A DNA stretch of 64,000 nucleotides from an uncultured Saprospiraceae bacterium (GTDB lineage: Bacteria > Bacteroidota > Bacteroidia > Chitinophagales > Saprospiraceae). Both the position numbers and the translations under genes were made by a program. This document shows, piece by piece, positions 35,165 to 44,471 of this stretch. The number at the start of each line of letters is the position of its first letter. Position 1 is the first letter of the stretch. The notes under the pieces are model-generated. The model saw only the letters and a list, made by a program, of their open reading frames with translations. It ran no database searches and had not been told where the DNA came from. Where the stretch lies: assembly GCA_937981555.1 (NCBI GenBank), contig CALJOK010000088.1, positions 1-64,000 on the forward strand, given 5' to 3'.

Positions 35165-35641
35165 TTGTTAATTTTTAATTTCTTCAAGGTTAGCTAAAAC
35201 AGTCCACTACATAGTAAGATGATTTTGATAAAAATAAGTCATTATAACTGTAATTCTTATTTTTTCTCAGAAAAAGTAATCCTGTAGAATGTTACTTTTA
35301 TCAATATTACCATTTAGATTATATGTTAAAGTTTGGTTAGGAAATAACTATTGATAATCAAACGTGATATTTTTAAAAATGATCTTGTTGGATTGATTAT
35401 CAATGTTTTAAATATTTATTTAGAAATTATGTCAAAATAGAAGAATTACAAAATGCTATTTTTTGACAAGTGAATGACTGATCTAAACTATCATTTTTAA
35501 GCGAAAAGACTTAACTTATAACTAGAACAAAAATTAAACATTCACTAAAAGACATTTTAAAACATTATTCTTTGAAAATAAACTTTACATTTTTACTCCT
35601 TTAAAGATAACATTTTAAGATGTCCACAAACACCACTAACC
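35165..35641. other. Long intergenic region with an 11-bp inverted repeat
   Basis: 477 AT-rich bases between divergent genes. ATTGATAATCA at 35350-35360 is mirrored by TGATTATCAAT at 35394-35404 around an inner TTTTTAAAAA palindrome, which could be an operator or small RNA fold. No TAnnTTTG element, tRNA or known RNA was recognised. Confidence 0.45.
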
Positions 35642-36526
35642 GTGAGTCAATTCAATTGGACATATCTTGCACCCTCCGGCAAAAAGCACCATGTAGGCCT
35701 TTTTCATGGAGACAGTACAGGCCATGTTATGATTTATTGTAACTCCAAAGTCGTTCTCGTCGACTTCAAGGTACGTGAGACAAAATCCTACTCCATTTTT
35801 ATCGAAGAAGAACTTTGCGAAATCGGAATCGAACGACAAAAGGATCGTTTCGTTTATGGTTTTGATATTAATAAAGAGGTCGATACGCCACTTAATCGAG
35901 TTCGAAAAGCTACTGACAAAAAGCACTTAAAACAAGGTATTGGGTTTTTAGCAGTTTTGGGAGCACTCGTTTTTATTGCAGTTATGGTTTTAGGAAGATT
36001 TGGCAACGATTCGGGTAAACCTAATCTTGCTGCACTTTTGGCAGCAAGTGGAAAGGAAACGAATGCTAAAGTTTTTCTTTCTGACCCAGATAAAGCAACG
36101 TATAATTTTGTGGCTAATGGAAAAGTTTATTCGAAGAAAACTGCTTACGAATTAGGCATTGATATTATTTTGGAAAATGGAATGCCACTCGAAGATGGAG
36201 ATGAATTTTTGGTGAAATACTCGATGCAAAAACCAGAGTATCATAAAATTCAATTCAATCGACCAACTGTCAATCAAATCGAAATTTACAAAAATAGAGC
36301 TACCGAAAAGTATCAAGAGTTACATCCAAATGAAAGCATAGAATATTGTAATTGCTTAACGGATGTTGCTTATGAGTTGGATGGAATTAATGGTTATGCA
36401 AAGTTTTATTTACAAGCTAAGAGTTATGCTGAAAATCGGCGATATAATGAAAATAGTTTCCATCGTTTAGTTCGAAGTGTCCCTTTTCAAAAGGAGGTAG
36501 AAGAAAGATGTTGGGAAATGAAATAG
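35642..36526 (+). CDS. Single-pass membrane protein of unknown function
   Basis: 294 residues. A cytosolic beta-rich N-terminus (MSQFNWTYLAPSGKKHHVGLFHG, HVMIYCNSKVVLVDFKV, YSIFIEEELCEIGIE) precedes one transmembrane helix (GIGFLAVLGALVFIAVMVL, about 99-117). A C-terminal part follows (NAKVFLSDPDKATYNFVANGKVYSKK, IEYCNCLTDVAYELDG). The middle resembles DUF3592-like domains, but I do not assign it. The start is GTG at 35642. An ATG at 35620 is in a different frame that stops early, so I prefer GTG. A strong terminator follows. Confidence 0.75.
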   Translation: MSQFNWTYLAPSGKKHHVGLFHGDSTGHVMIYCNSKVVLVDFKVRETKSYSIFIEEELCEIGIERQKDRFVYGFDINKEVDTPLNRVRKATDKKHLKQGIGFLAVLGALVFIAVMVLGRFGNDSGKPNLAALLAASGKETNAKVFLSDPDKATYNFVANGKVYSKKTAYELGIDIILENGMPLEDGDEFLVKYSMQKPEYHKIQFNRPTVNQIEIYKNRATEKYQELHPNESIEYCNCLTDVAYELDGINGYAKFYLQAKSYAENRRYNENSFHRLVRSVPFQKEVEERCWEMK

Positions 36527-36566
36527 CGAATTAGATCATCAGGTTATCAATGATTATTTTTTTAGG

Positions 36567-36606
36567 AAAAAGCCCACAATCTTTTAATTGGATTGTGGGC
36601 TTTTTA
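36567..36606 (+). terminator. Strong rho-independent terminator
   Basis: A perfect 15-bp stem (36567-36581 with 36591-36605, core AGCCCACAATC) ends in T5, about 40 bases after the preceding stop. Confidence 0.92.
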
Positions 36607-36616
36607 CATTTGAAAA

Positions 36617-36650
36617 TTGGACATCCTCTTAGTTTTTTTCGCTAATTTTG
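36617..36650 (+). promoter_or_regulatory. Promoter candidate for scpB
   Basis: TTG at 36617-36619 and TAATTTTG (TAnnTTTG) at 36643-36650 with a 23-base spacer, about 78 bases before the scpB start and after the preceding terminator. Confidence 0.45.
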
Positions 36651-36727
36651 CTGAAATTAAACGTTCTTAGTCAAATGCGATAGTCCATCTAAAATCTGAC
36701 TAAGAGCCAAATTAAAAAAGAGAAATA

Positions 36728-37447
36728 GTGGAGTTTTTAAATCAACACATCGAAAGTTTAATCTTTACCGCCAAGCAACCAATTACTATTGCAGAAATAG
36801 GAGATGCTTTGGAACATACTTTTGAAATGCAATTTCGAAAAGTAGAAATTAGTGAGGCGATTGGTGAAATCGAAAAAAAATATCGAGACGAGCAGTTTCC
36901 ATTTGAAGTAGTAGGCATTGCAAATGGTTATCAGTTTTTGACGAAAGGAGCTTATTTCAATACAGTAGCAATGTACTTGAAGCAGACGACGAAAAAGAAA
37001 TTATCTCGTGCTGCCTTGGAAACACTTTCTATCATTGCTTACAAGCAACCGGTGTCAAGACCTGAGATGGAAAAAATCCGTGGAGTGAGTTGTGATTATG
37101 CTTTGCAAAAACTTTTAGAGAAAGATTTGGTTACTATAGTAGGGCGCTCGGAATCAGTTGGGAAACCATTGCTTTATGGTACGAGTACAAAATTTATGGA
37201 TTATTTTGGCTTGAAGAGTTTGGAGGATTTACCTAAACCAAAAGACTTCAGAATGCCAGATACAAGTATCGGAGAAGCTGCCCCAATTGAAGAAGAAGTT
37301 TCTGTCTTTGGACAAAGTCATGCTGTTCCTGCACATCCAAGTGGTATTACAAGTGTAGTTACTGATGTGATGAGTGCGGTTCTATCATTAGATGTTGGAG
37401 CACCTGCACTTAATATTTCGGCTCTTGCAAAAGAGGAAGAAGAATAA
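36728..37447 (+). CDS. scpB: Segregation and condensation protein B
   Basis: ScpB binds the ScpA kleisin of the SMC complex that condenses and segregates chromosomes. Two winged-helix domains are visible: LNQHIESLIFTAKQPITIAEIGDAL at the N-terminus, then YQFLTKGAYFNTV, and the highly conserved LSRAALETLSIIAYKQPVSRPEMEKIRGVSCDYALQKLLEKDLV (about 97-140). The C-terminal 60 residues are a low-complexity tail typical of Bacteroidota ScpB. The start is GTG at 36728. It lies 8 bases before the DUF2480 gene; scpA is not in the window. Confidence 0.95.
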   Translation: MEFLNQHIESLIFTAKQPITIAEIGDALEHTFEMQFRKVEISEAIGEIEKKYRDEQFPFEVVGIANGYQFLTKGAYFNTVAMYLKQTTKKKLSRAALETLSIIAYKQPVSRPEMEKIRGVSCDYALQKLLEKDLVTIVGRSESVGKPLLYGTSTKFMDYFGLKSLEDLPKPKDFRMPDTSIGEAAPIEEEVSVFGQSHAVPAHPSGITSVVTDVMSAVLSLDVGAPALNISALAKEEEE

Positions 37448-37455
37448 AAAAAATT

Positions 37456-37983
37456 ATGGAAGATAAACCATTAGTAAATAGAGTTGCGAATAGTGGATTG
37501 ATTACAATCAATTTGGAAGATTTTTTCCCAAAAGAAAAAGTGGTGATCTTTGATTTGAAGGATTACCTCTACATGGAATTAATTCTGAAGGAAAAGGATT
37601 TTCGAGCTGCACTAAAAGAACATGATTGGACTCAATATGAAGGAGTCAATTTGCTAGTGATTTGTTCAACGGATGCGATTATTCCAGTTTGGGCATACAT
37701 GTTGGTAGCGAGTTATGCAGAGCCATTTGCGCATGAGATTTTCCAAGGTGATGAGGAGACTTTTTATAAAGTGGCTTTCGAAAAAGCTTTGATGAATTTC
37801 GATGGAGCACAACATGAAGGTGGTAGAGTAATTATCAAAGGTTGTAGCAATAAACCTGTTCCGCCAGCAGCTTATGTGATGTTGACTAAAAAATTACGAC
37901 CATTTGCACAAGCGATTATGTACGGCGAACCATGTTCAACAGTTCCTATTTTCAAAAGACCTAGAGTCTTGAAAAAGAAATAA
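37456..37983 (+). CDS. DUF2480 family protein
   Basis: 175 residues, cytosolic. The sequence follows the Bacteroidota DUF2480 family throughout: PLVNRVANSGLITINLEDFFPKEKVVIFDLKDYL, IILKEKDFRAALKEHDW, LLVICSTDAIIPVWAYMLVAS and GRVIIKGCSNKPVPPAAYVMLTKKLRPFAQAIMYGEPCSTVPIFKR. Function is unknown. The GEPCSTVPIFKR end with a conserved Cys suggests metal or cofactor binding, but that is only a guess. It lies 8 bases after scpB and is likely co-transcribed. Confidence 0.92.
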   Translation: MEDKPLVNRVANSGLITINLEDFFPKEKVVIFDLKDYLYMELILKEKDFRAALKEHDWTQYEGVNLLVICSTDAIIPVWAYMLVASYAEPFAHEIFQGDEETFYKVAFEKALMNFDGAQHEGGRVIIKGCSNKPVPPAAYVMLTKKLRPFAQAIMYGEPCSTVPIFKRPRVLKKK

Positions 37984-38020
37984 AATTCTTACCATTCGCA
38001 CGTTTCTAAAAAATCAAATT

Positions 38021-38467
38021 ATGACTTTATCAGAAACGAATCACTCTTTTAATTTTTGGGTAAAATATCTAAAACTTATCAGCCTCTTCTTTGCTGCATT
38101 AGGAGTGATGTGGGCAGTGATTGGTTCGTTCGATCCATTTGGAATTTATGATTATTATCTTGCTCAATGTCTTTTTGATTTAAATGAATTACCTGCTGAT
38201 GTGCAAAAATCAACGTCATTTATTTTAGGGCCATTAGGTGCGACGAATACTGCATATTTTATTTTACAATATTTTATTGCTAAAAATGCTTTTGCGAAAA
38301 GAGAACTTTGGGCGTATCATGCCATCGTTTTTGGATTTTCGTTTTGGTTTATTTTAGATACGGTGATGTGTATTTATCATCAAGCTTATTTCAATGTTTT
38401 GATGGCAAATATCCCTTGTTTGATTGCGATGCTACCTATTTTTTTTACAAAAAAATATTTTCCGTAA
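38021..38467 (+). CDS. Four-helix membrane protein of unknown function
   Basis: 148 residues with four hydrophobic helices (LISLFFAALGVMWAVIGSF; FILGPLGATNTAYFILQYF; YHAIVFGFSFWFILDTVM; VLMANIPCLIAMLPIFF). No family was recognised. It lies 37 bases after the DUF2480 gene and probably belongs to the scpB unit. Its last codons and stop are part of the left arm of the palindrome at 38454-38522, which suggests that the palindrome acts as its terminator or was inserted at its end. Confidence 0.7.
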   Translation: MTLSETNHSFNFWVKYLKLISLFFAALGVMWAVIGSFDPFGIYDYYLAQCLFDLNELPADVQKSTSFILGPLGATNTAYFILQYFIAKNAFAKRELWAYHAIVFGFSFWFILDTVMCIYHQAYFNVLMANIPCLIAMLPIFFTKKYFP

Positions 38468-38522
38468 TACGACTCTCCGAGTTGTTAATACGATATGGTT
38501 AACTCCTATTACGGAAAATATT
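38454..38522. repeat. Nested palindrome overlapping a stop codon, REP-like core
   Basis: A perfect 16-bp inverted repeat (38454-38469 with 38507-38522, AATATTTTCCGTAATA) encloses a hairpin ACGACTC-TCC-GAGTTGT (38469-38485) of the same family as the pair at 24407-24471, with the same TCC loop. The left arm includes the stop codon of the membrane protein gene. Confidence 0.75.
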
Positions 38523-38755
38523 CAAAAAAAAATATTCGACTTTTTCCAAATCAGCTGCAACATTAGTATATTGAGTTTACGTTTTAAAGAGTAGAATAAA
38601 CATACACTCAACCAATTCAAGCTAATCTTTTCAAAACCTACATTTTTTAATTCGAAAACCATCTTGTGTTAGCGCTGATTTTTTTGAAAAATCAAAGCTG
38701 ATTCAACATGTTTTGCAAACCCCTTATTCACTAATTTTTATAAATCTGATACTCA

Positions 38756-39700
38756 ATGCAAAAGTCATTAGCTACCTACACTTTAATCCTAGCAGCATTT
38801 TTAACTGTCGCAATTTTTGCTTCGTCCACTTACAAAGATGATACTTCTTCGTCTGCTCAAAAAGTGAGTGAAAATAATTCAGAGGTATCTCATCATGATC
38901 TTCCACAGGTGATTAAGTCAGTTAATTTAAATAAAGATTTTTCCTTCGCAGGAGAGTCATTTCCAATGGATAATTTTGATGTAAGAGAAAGATTAGATCG
39001 AGAACTTTCAAGAAATACTTACTGGCATTCGAATACACTTTTGAATATCAAAAAAGGAAATAAGTATTTTCCGATGATGAAAAGAATATTGAAAGAGCAT
39101 GATGTACCAGAAGATTTTATTTATTTATCTGTGGCAGAAAGTGATTTGAGTAATGCTGTTTCACCTGCTGGAGCAAAAGGGTTTTGGCAATTTATGAAGC
39201 CAACTGGAAAACAATATGGTTTAGAAATTGGAAGTGAAGTGGATGAACGATATCATTTGGAGAAAGCGACAGTTGCTTTTTGTAAATATATCAAAGGAAA
39301 TAAAAAGCGTTTTGGAAATTGGTTGTTGGCTGCAGCTGCTTACAATATGGGAGGCACTCGATTGTCAAAAGAAATTAAAGCGCAAAAAGGGGAGAGTTAT
39401 TTCGATTTGAATTTGAATCAAGAAACTTCTCGTTATGTTTTTCGATTGGTGGCGTTGAAAGAAATTATGACTAATCCTCAAGACTTTGGTTTTTATATTG
39501 AAGAAGCAGATTTGTATCAACCGATTGATAATTTTTATGAAGTGGAAGTAAAAGAACCCGTTTCGAATTGGGGAACTTTTGCACAAAAATATAATATCAG
39601 TTACCGAATGTTGAAAGTGTATAATCCGTGGTTAGTTAAGACAAGTTTGACGAATAAAAATCGGAAGAGTTATATTGTGAAAATTCCAAAAAAGGATTAA
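38756..39700 (+). CDS. Lytic murein transglycosylase, MltD-like
   Basis: It cleaves peptidoglycan between MurNAc and GlcNAc. After an N-terminal hydrophobic signal (YTLILAAFLTVAIFASS), the SLT domain spans about 105-230 with catalytic Glu128 in LSVAESDLSN, followed by SPAGAKGFWQFMKPTGKQYGL, AFCKYIKG and WLLAAAAYNMGG. These are the family's four blocks. The C-terminal 60 residues (NWGTFAQKYNISYRMLKVYNPWL, YIVKIPKKD) resemble a degenerate LysM. It acts in the periplasm. It is a single gene, with a strong terminator following. Confidence 0.92.
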   Translation: MQKSLATYTLILAAFLTVAIFASSTYKDDTSSSAQKVSENNSEVSHHDLPQVIKSVNLNKDFSFAGESFPMDNFDVRERLDRELSRNTYWHSNTLLNIKKGNKYFPMMKRILKEHDVPEDFIYLSVAESDLSNAVSPAGAKGFWQFMKPTGKQYGLEIGSEVDERYHLEKATVAFCKYIKGNKKRFGNWLLAAAAYNMGGTRLSKEIKAQKGESYFDLNLNQETSRYVFRLVALKEIMTNPQDFGFYIEEADLYQPIDNFYEVEVKEPVSNWGTFAQKYNISYRMLKVYNPWLVKTSLTNKNRKSYIVKIPKKD

Positions 39701-39724
39701 TCATTTGACGTTTTGGTTTTTGCA

Positions 39725-39775
39725 AAAAAAAAATAGCGCATCAGAGTTCAATCTCCGATGCGCTATTTTTTTTTA
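39725..39775. terminator. Bidirectional terminator between mltD-like and dsbD genes
   Basis: The stem AAATAGCGCATC/GATGCGCTATTT (39731-39742 with 39757-39768), flanked by A-tract and T-tract, sits between convergent genes. Confidence 0.9.
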
Positions 39776-39793
39776 GAAAAGATGAAAAACGAA

Positions 39794-42547
39794 TTATTTT
39801 GATTTCATTCCGAGTGTTCCATTTTTTACTCCATCGTACGTCGTTAAACCACAATTCAAATAGTCATTGTATTGTTCCCAATCACTCCATCCATCCATAT
39901 ATCCAACTGGTCGAGCCAATATTTCTTCTTCAGGAGTCATCAATACATAAAGTGGTTGAGCATTATTTCTAAAGTTAGCAATTTGAAAATCAGCCCATTT
40001 GTTTCCAACGTTTCGTAATTTTTTATCTTGGGCTTTAGAGTGTAATGTTTTTTCTAGCTTATCTGGAGAATCGACATAAAGAGAAACCAAGACAAAATTT
40101 TTCTCAATATTATTTCGAACAGCATCTTGGACCCAAACATTATCTTCTGTTTTTCGACAATTCACACATCCATAACCGGTGAAATCAACTAACAATGGTT
40201 GATTGGTTTCTTGAGCATAAGCCAAACCTTCGTAGTAATCCTTGAAACAATCTAAGTTGTTCGCACACTTTGTAAATGAAGGAAATCTTTTCTTCATTGC
40301 AGGGTCAACCTCAGGTGTTGGCAAAAAGAAATTGTAAATAGAAGGAGGTGCCAAACCACTCAAAATACTTGGAGAATTGTAAGACTTAGTTACATCGTTA
40401 TATTGAAATCCCATTGCTAAGAAAATCGAAATTCCTAAAAATACTGCGGCAAGTGTACCTCGAAGCGGTGTTACTTTTTTCAATGGAGCATCATGAGGGA
40501 ACATGATATATCCCAACATATAAAGCGCCATACATATTCCGATGATTACCCAGATCGCTAAGAATAATTCATATTTTAAAATTCCCCAATGGAAAGTATA
40601 ATCTGCTACCGAAAGGAATTTGAAAGCTAAAGCAACTTCCAAGAATCCTAAAATTACTTTTACGTTAGTCATCCATCCTCCTGACTGTGGCAAAGAATTT
40701 AACCAAGCAGGGAATGCTGCAAATAAACCAAATGGCAATGCCAAAGCAGTTGAGAATCCAAGCATAACCGTAAATGGCCCGATGGGATCAGAAGCAGATT
40801 CCACGAGTGCAGAACCGATGATTGGTCCAGTACAGCTAAATGAAACTAATGATAAAGTTGCTGCCATAAAAAATGTTCCTAACAAACCTCCTTGGTCTGC
40901 CATCGAATCTGTTTTTGTGGTCCATGAACTTGGCAAGGTAATTTCGAAATATCCAAAAAATGAAATGGCAAAGATGATAAAGATGATAAAGAAAAGTAAA
41001 TTGGGCAGCCAATGTGTTGAAAGCCGATTCAATGCCTCTGGGCCAAATGCAAAAGTGATTAACAATCCTAGCGCAACATAAATTACAATTATCGAAGCAC
41101 CATATATTAATCCATTTTTAATTCCTTCTGCACGAGTCTTACTTCCTTTGGTAAAAAAACTAACAGTCAATGGAATCATTGGAAATACACAAGGTGTCAA
41201 CAATGCGATTAGTCCACCACCAAATCCTAAAATAAAAGTCCAAAACCATCCACTTCCTGATTCAGTTTCTCCTCCACAATCTCCAGCAGGGTTTTCAAAA
41301 GTAGAAATAATACTTGCTCTTGATTGGTCGATTGTATCGCCTGACATGTGAGATTGACCACCATTACCTGAAGTTTCAGATGCACTAAAAGCACTCATCA
41401 TTTTAGTTGCTTCAGCTCCGACATAAGCTTTTCCATTTTTTACATCTATAAAAATATCATCAGTATTCATGATGCATTGTTTGTCATCACAAGTTTGATA
41501 TTCGAAGTAGGCGGTAACTGGTTTGGAAGGATCAGTAATTTTTATTTTTTGCGTAAATGTAGCTTCATCCGAAAATTTATTAACATCCATTTCAAAGACT
41601 GCATCACGAACTCTTTTCATATTATCAGACTCAGTAGTCTTTCCAACCAACTCATAATTATCACTTGGGTCATAACTAAAGGCTGTTGGATATGGTCCAT
41701 CATAATCATCTGAATCTTGGTTGTCTTGAATTTGAGAATACAAATACCAATGATCTTGAATTTTTGCTTTTAGAATTAAATGATATTCTGAATCATTTAT
41801 TTTTTCTAAACTTGCTACCCAAGTAGTTGTTTTTTTTAAACCATTATCAGCCTGAGCATCATCAATCGGGGCAATCTCAATTGTTTCATTTTGAGCAATT
41901 GGTTCTGAAATCGTAGCAGGAATTTTAGCTTCAACTTTTTGATCTTGATTATTTCCACCAGCACCATCATTTGAGCCAGATGAAAAAGACAAATCACTTT
42001 TCCCTTGCGGTGTTTTTTCAGGAGCAGGTTCTTCTTTTTTAGGTTCAGGAGTTTCTTCTTTCTCCTCCTCTTCACCGCCTGAAGACTTCATGGTGTTTTT
42101 CAATGCAAAATCGAAATCAATGTCTGTAGGAGGGAGACATTTTGTAGCATCACAAGTCATAAAAGTAAAATAGCCTGTAATTGGTTTTGAAAAGTCATTG
42201 ATTTTAACTCGTTGTGTAAGTACAGCAGAGTTAAAAAATTTGACTAAATCCATTTCAAAAACCTTATCATATTTTTTTACTCGATTGTCGGATTCCTTAT
42301 TCTTACCAACTAACTCAAAGTGTGCTCCTTCGTCATAAGTAAAAGAAGTCGCCACCGGTCCATCATCGCTTTCCAAGTATTGTGAGTAAACCGTCCAACC
42401 CTCATCAATAGTTGCCTTAAATATTAAGTCAAATTCATTGGCACTCACTTGCTTCGATTCCATTTTCCATTTTACAGGGTTATGGATTTGAGCGAACGAA
42501 GCAGTCATAAAACTGAGGCTAAAAAGTAGTGCTAACAGTAATCGCAT
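39794..42547 (-). CDS. dsbD: DsbD-type thiol:disulfide transporter with two N-terminal alpha domains
   Basis: It carries reducing power across the inner membrane to the periplasm. Order: signal peptide (LLFSLSFMTASFAQ); DsbD-alpha domain 1 (PVKWKMESKQVSANEFDLIF, with Cys pair in MTCDATKCLPP); a Pro/Glu/Ser linker; alpha domain 2 (KTTTWVASLEKINDSEYHLIL, QTCDDKQCIMN); an eight-helix core (GGGLIALLTPCVFPMIPLTV and SFSCTGPIIGSALV carry the transport cysteines); and a thioredoxin-like C-terminal domain with Cys794-Val-Asn-Cys797 (FTGYGCVNCRKTE). All redox sites are intact. At 917 residues it is longer than E. coli DsbD because of the second alpha domain. A third copy follows upstream on the same strand. 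Confidence 0.93.
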   Translation of the reverse strand: MRLLLALLFSLSFMTASFAQIHNPVKWKMESKQVSANEFDLIFKATIDEGWTVYSQYLESDDGPVATSFTYDEGAHFELVGKNKESDNRVKKYDKVFEMDLVKFFNSAVLTQRVKINDFSKPITGYFTFMTCDATKCLPPTDIDFDFALKNTMKSSGGEEEEKEETPEPKKEEPAPEKTPQGKSDLSFSSGSNDGAGGNNQDQKVEAKIPATISEPIAQNETIEIAPIDDAQADNGLKKTTTWVASLEKINDSEYHLILKAKIQDHWYLYSQIQDNQDSDDYDGPYPTAFSYDPSDNYELVGKTTESDNMKRVRDAVFEMDVNKFSDEATFTQKIKITDPSKPVTAYFEYQTCDDKQCIMNTDDIFIDVKNGKAYVGAEATKMMSAFSASETSGNGGQSHMSGDTIDQSRASIISTFENPAGDCGGETESGSGWFWTFILGFGGGLIALLTPCVFPMIPLTVSFFTKGSKTRAEGIKNGLIYGASIIVIYVALGLLITFAFGPEALNRLSTHWLPNLLFFIIFIIFAISFFGYFEITLPSSWTTKTDSMADQGGLLGTFFMAATLSLVSFSCTGPIIGSALVESASDPIGPFTVMLGFSTALALPFGLFAAFPAWLNSLPQSGGWMTNVKVILGFLEVALAFKFLSVADYTFHWGILKYELFLAIWVIIGICMALYMLGYIMFPHDAPLKKVTPLRGTLAAVFLGISIFLAMGFQYNDVTKSYNSPSILSGLAPPSIYNFFLPTPEVDPAMKKRFPSFTKCANNLDCFKDYYEGLAYAQETNQPLLVDFTGYGCVNCRKTEDNVWVQDAVRNNIEKNFVLVSLYVDSPDKLEKTLHSKAQDKKLRNVGNKWADFQIANFRNNAQPLYVLMTPEEEILARPVGYMDGWSDWEQYNDYLNCGLTTYDGVKNGTLGMKSK

Positions 42548-42645
42548 ATCTAAAAATTTAATTGATTTTGAAGTAGTTCTATTTTTTTATCAAAATTGAT
42601 TTTTGCATATTCTACAAAAATACAAATCATTACATTACATATTTG

Positions 42646-42653
42646 CAAATATA
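42646..42653 (-). promoter_or_regulatory. Candidate -7 element for dsbD
   Basis: TATATTTG on the minus strand matches TAnnTTTG, about 100 bases before the dsbD start. No TTTG is at the -33 distance. Confidence 0.35.
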
Positions 42654-42696
42654 CCTTTCTAAAATGTCTTTTACCGACTGTATATGTACAAAAAAA

Positions 42697-42735
42697 AGTG
42701 ATTGGCAGCAAGCCCGAAGCTTACTGCCAATCACT
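42697..42735 (-). terminator. Terminator of the free DsbD-alpha gene
   Basis: The stem 42720-42735 with 42697-42712 (core AGTGATTGGCAG) is followed on the minus strand by T7. It lies about 160 bases after the stop of the DsbD-alpha gene and ahead of dsbD. Confidence 0.8.
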
Positions 42736-42895
42736 AACAATGGTTTTTCAAAAGTGTATTTTGAATTCATTTCTTAAAATTCAAGATACTGGACCATTTT
42801 TTTCTAACAATGTTTTATCTAATGTTTGTTTAAACGGGAAAAAATGTTTTTCGTTTTGCTTAGATTAAATTTTAACATATTTGGAAATATGTTAT

Positions 42896-43336
42896 TTACC
42901 TGAGTGCAATTTCAAAATTTACATCCTCAGGAGGAAGACAACTTTCATCATCACAAGTCATGTAAGTCAAATGACCAGAGACCGTATTGGAGTCATCAAC
43001 TTTTACTCGTTGCGTAAATCGCGCTTTTCTACTAAATTTGATCAAGTTCATTCCAAATAATTCATCGAAAACTTCTTTTCTATTTCCTTCCTCGCGTGCT
43101 TTACCTACGGCTTGAAGGTCATTATTATAAAACTCAAATGTCGTAGGAACTGGTCCTTCGTCCGATTCAAGATAAGGAGAATATACCGACCAACCTTTAT
43201 CAATATTTGCAGTAAAGATAATATCGTATTCGGTATCGCTTACCTTTTCAACATCGAAAGACCATTTGACTGGCTCCAATTGAGCGGAAGCGGAGAAGAA
43301 AGAAAACAAGCAAATTAATAGTAAAGCAATTCTCAT
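42896..43336 (-). CDS. Free-standing DsbD N-terminal (alpha) domain protein
   Basis: 146 residues: signal peptide (LLICLFSFFSASAQ) plus one DsbD-alpha domain (PVKWSFDVEKVSDTEYDIIF, GWSVYSPYLESDEGPVPTTFEF, RFTQRVKVDD, LTYMTCDDESCLPPEDVNFEIAL). It keeps the redox Cys pair (MTCDDESC) and closely resembles alpha domain 1 of the adjacent dsbD gene. It has no transmembrane core or thioredoxin domain. It is a likely partial duplicate that could shuttle electrons from the full transporter to periplasmic partners. It has its own terminator, so it is a separate transcription unit. Confidence 0.9.
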   Translation of the reverse strand: MRIALLLICLFSFFSASAQLEPVKWSFDVEKVSDTEYDIIFTANIDKGWSVYSPYLESDEGPVPTTFEFYNNDLQAVGKAREEGNRKEVFDELFGMNLIKFSRKARFTQRVKVDDSNTVSGHLTYMTCDDESCLPPEDVNFEIALR

Positions 43337-43754
43337 GTCTAGTAAATAAATTTAGGATTCGAAACAGTTTAATTATTCTATAATTTAGTCAGTCAAAAAA
43401 AATGGTAACTATTATAAATAGTAGTTGATTTTCGTTTTGTTTTGACGCGTCTAAAGGCGCAAAATAGATACCAAGTTTAATTAACTGACTGCTCTTAAGT
43501 CAATTGATATGATAGGGTAAAGTTTTAAAACTGAAGGTCAATGGGAAATACTAGATATGTTAAATATGAGATATGGGAAGGGTATGTTTGTTGTCTGTTT
43601 TATATGTTTCTATAACATATGTTCTTATGATGATGCTAAATTATAAAATTAAATTTATTTGTCGCTATATTTTTCGAAATAAAAAAAATAAAAAATGGGA
43701 TAAAATCAACTAACTGATTTTATCCCATTTTTTTATGCTATTTCTAACGCTGTT
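43337..43754. other. Intergenic region between purQ and the DsbD-alpha gene
   Basis: 418 AT-rich bases holding the purQ terminator (43690-43734) and, by position, the promoter of the DsbD-alpha gene, which I could not identify. Short inverted repeats (AGTCAGT/ACTGACT near 43386 and 43484) are within chance. Confidence 0.45.
43690..43734 (-). terminator. Terminator of purQ
   Basis: A long A/T-rich stem with core TGGGATAAAATCA (43695-43708) paired to TGATTTTATCCCA (43715-43727), flanked by A and T tracts. It works in either direction. Confidence 0.85.
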
Positions 43755-44459
43755 TTAAGCATCAACCATCAAGCCGATCAATGACTCAAACATAATTCGT
43801 CCGTCGTCATTTCCTAACACTTTTTCGGAAGCTCGCTCAGGGTGAGGCATCATTCCAAATACATTTCTATTGGCATTGCAAATACCTGCGATATTATTAG
43901 TCGAACCATTTGGATTAGCTTCGTCAGTTACATTTCCATTTTCGTCGCAATACTTAAAAAGGATTTGGTCATTCTCTTCCAATGATTTTAGCGTAGCTTC
44001 ATCAGCTAAGTATCGACCTTCTGCATGTGCTATTGGAATCGAAAGTGGGTTGTTCAAATCAATATTTGAAGTAATCGCAGATTTATTGGTCAATGTTTTC
44101 AAATGAACATTTTTACAAATAAATTTTTGATTACTATTTCTCAATAAAACTCCTGGCAATAATCCTGCTTCGCATGCCACTTGGAACCCATTGCAAATTC
44201 CCAAAATGTAGCCACCATTATTAGCAAACTCAATGACTGATTTCATAATTGGAGAAAATCGAGCAATTGCTCCTGCTCGTAAATAATCACCATAAGAAAA
44301 TCCTCCTGGCAAAACGATGCAATCACCTTTTTCGAAACCTTTAAGTTCGGTGTCTTTGTGCCACAATTTTACAACTTCTTGTTGCATAACTGTGCCGAGC
44401 ACGTGAATCATGTCATCATCACAATTAGATCCTGGAAAAACAACTACTCCAAATTTCAT
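43755..44459 (-). CDS. purQ: Phosphoribosylformylglycinamidine synthase subunit I (glutaminase)
   Basis: PurQ is the class I glutamine amidotransferase that feeds ammonia to PurL in purine synthesis. The triad is present: nucleophile Cys89 in LGICNGFQV, and His206 and Glu208 in MMPHPERAS. Family blocks [10 protein letters not shown] and [17 protein letters not shown] are clear. At 234 residues it matches the small separate PurQ of the PurSQL type; purS and purL are not in the window. A long imperfect palindrome occupies its leader (44472-44537). Confidence 0.96.
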   Translation of the reverse strand: MKFGVVVFPGSNCDDDMIHVLGTVMQQEVVKLWHKDTELKGFEKGDCIVLPGGFSYGDYLRAGAIARFSPIMKSVIEFANNGGYILGICNGFQVACEAGLLPGVLLRNSNQKFICKNVHLKTLTNKSAITSNIDLNNPLSIPIAHAEGRYLADEATLKSLEENDQILFKYCDENGNVTDEANPNGSTNNIAGICNANRNVFGMMPHPERASEKVLGNDDGRIMFESLIGLMVDA

Positions 44460-44471
44460 ATTAAAACCCCC

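Noticed and set aside
36728-37983. scpB and DUF2480 as an accessory island
   Set aside because: Both are core chromosome genes with normal spacing; there is no sign of transfer.
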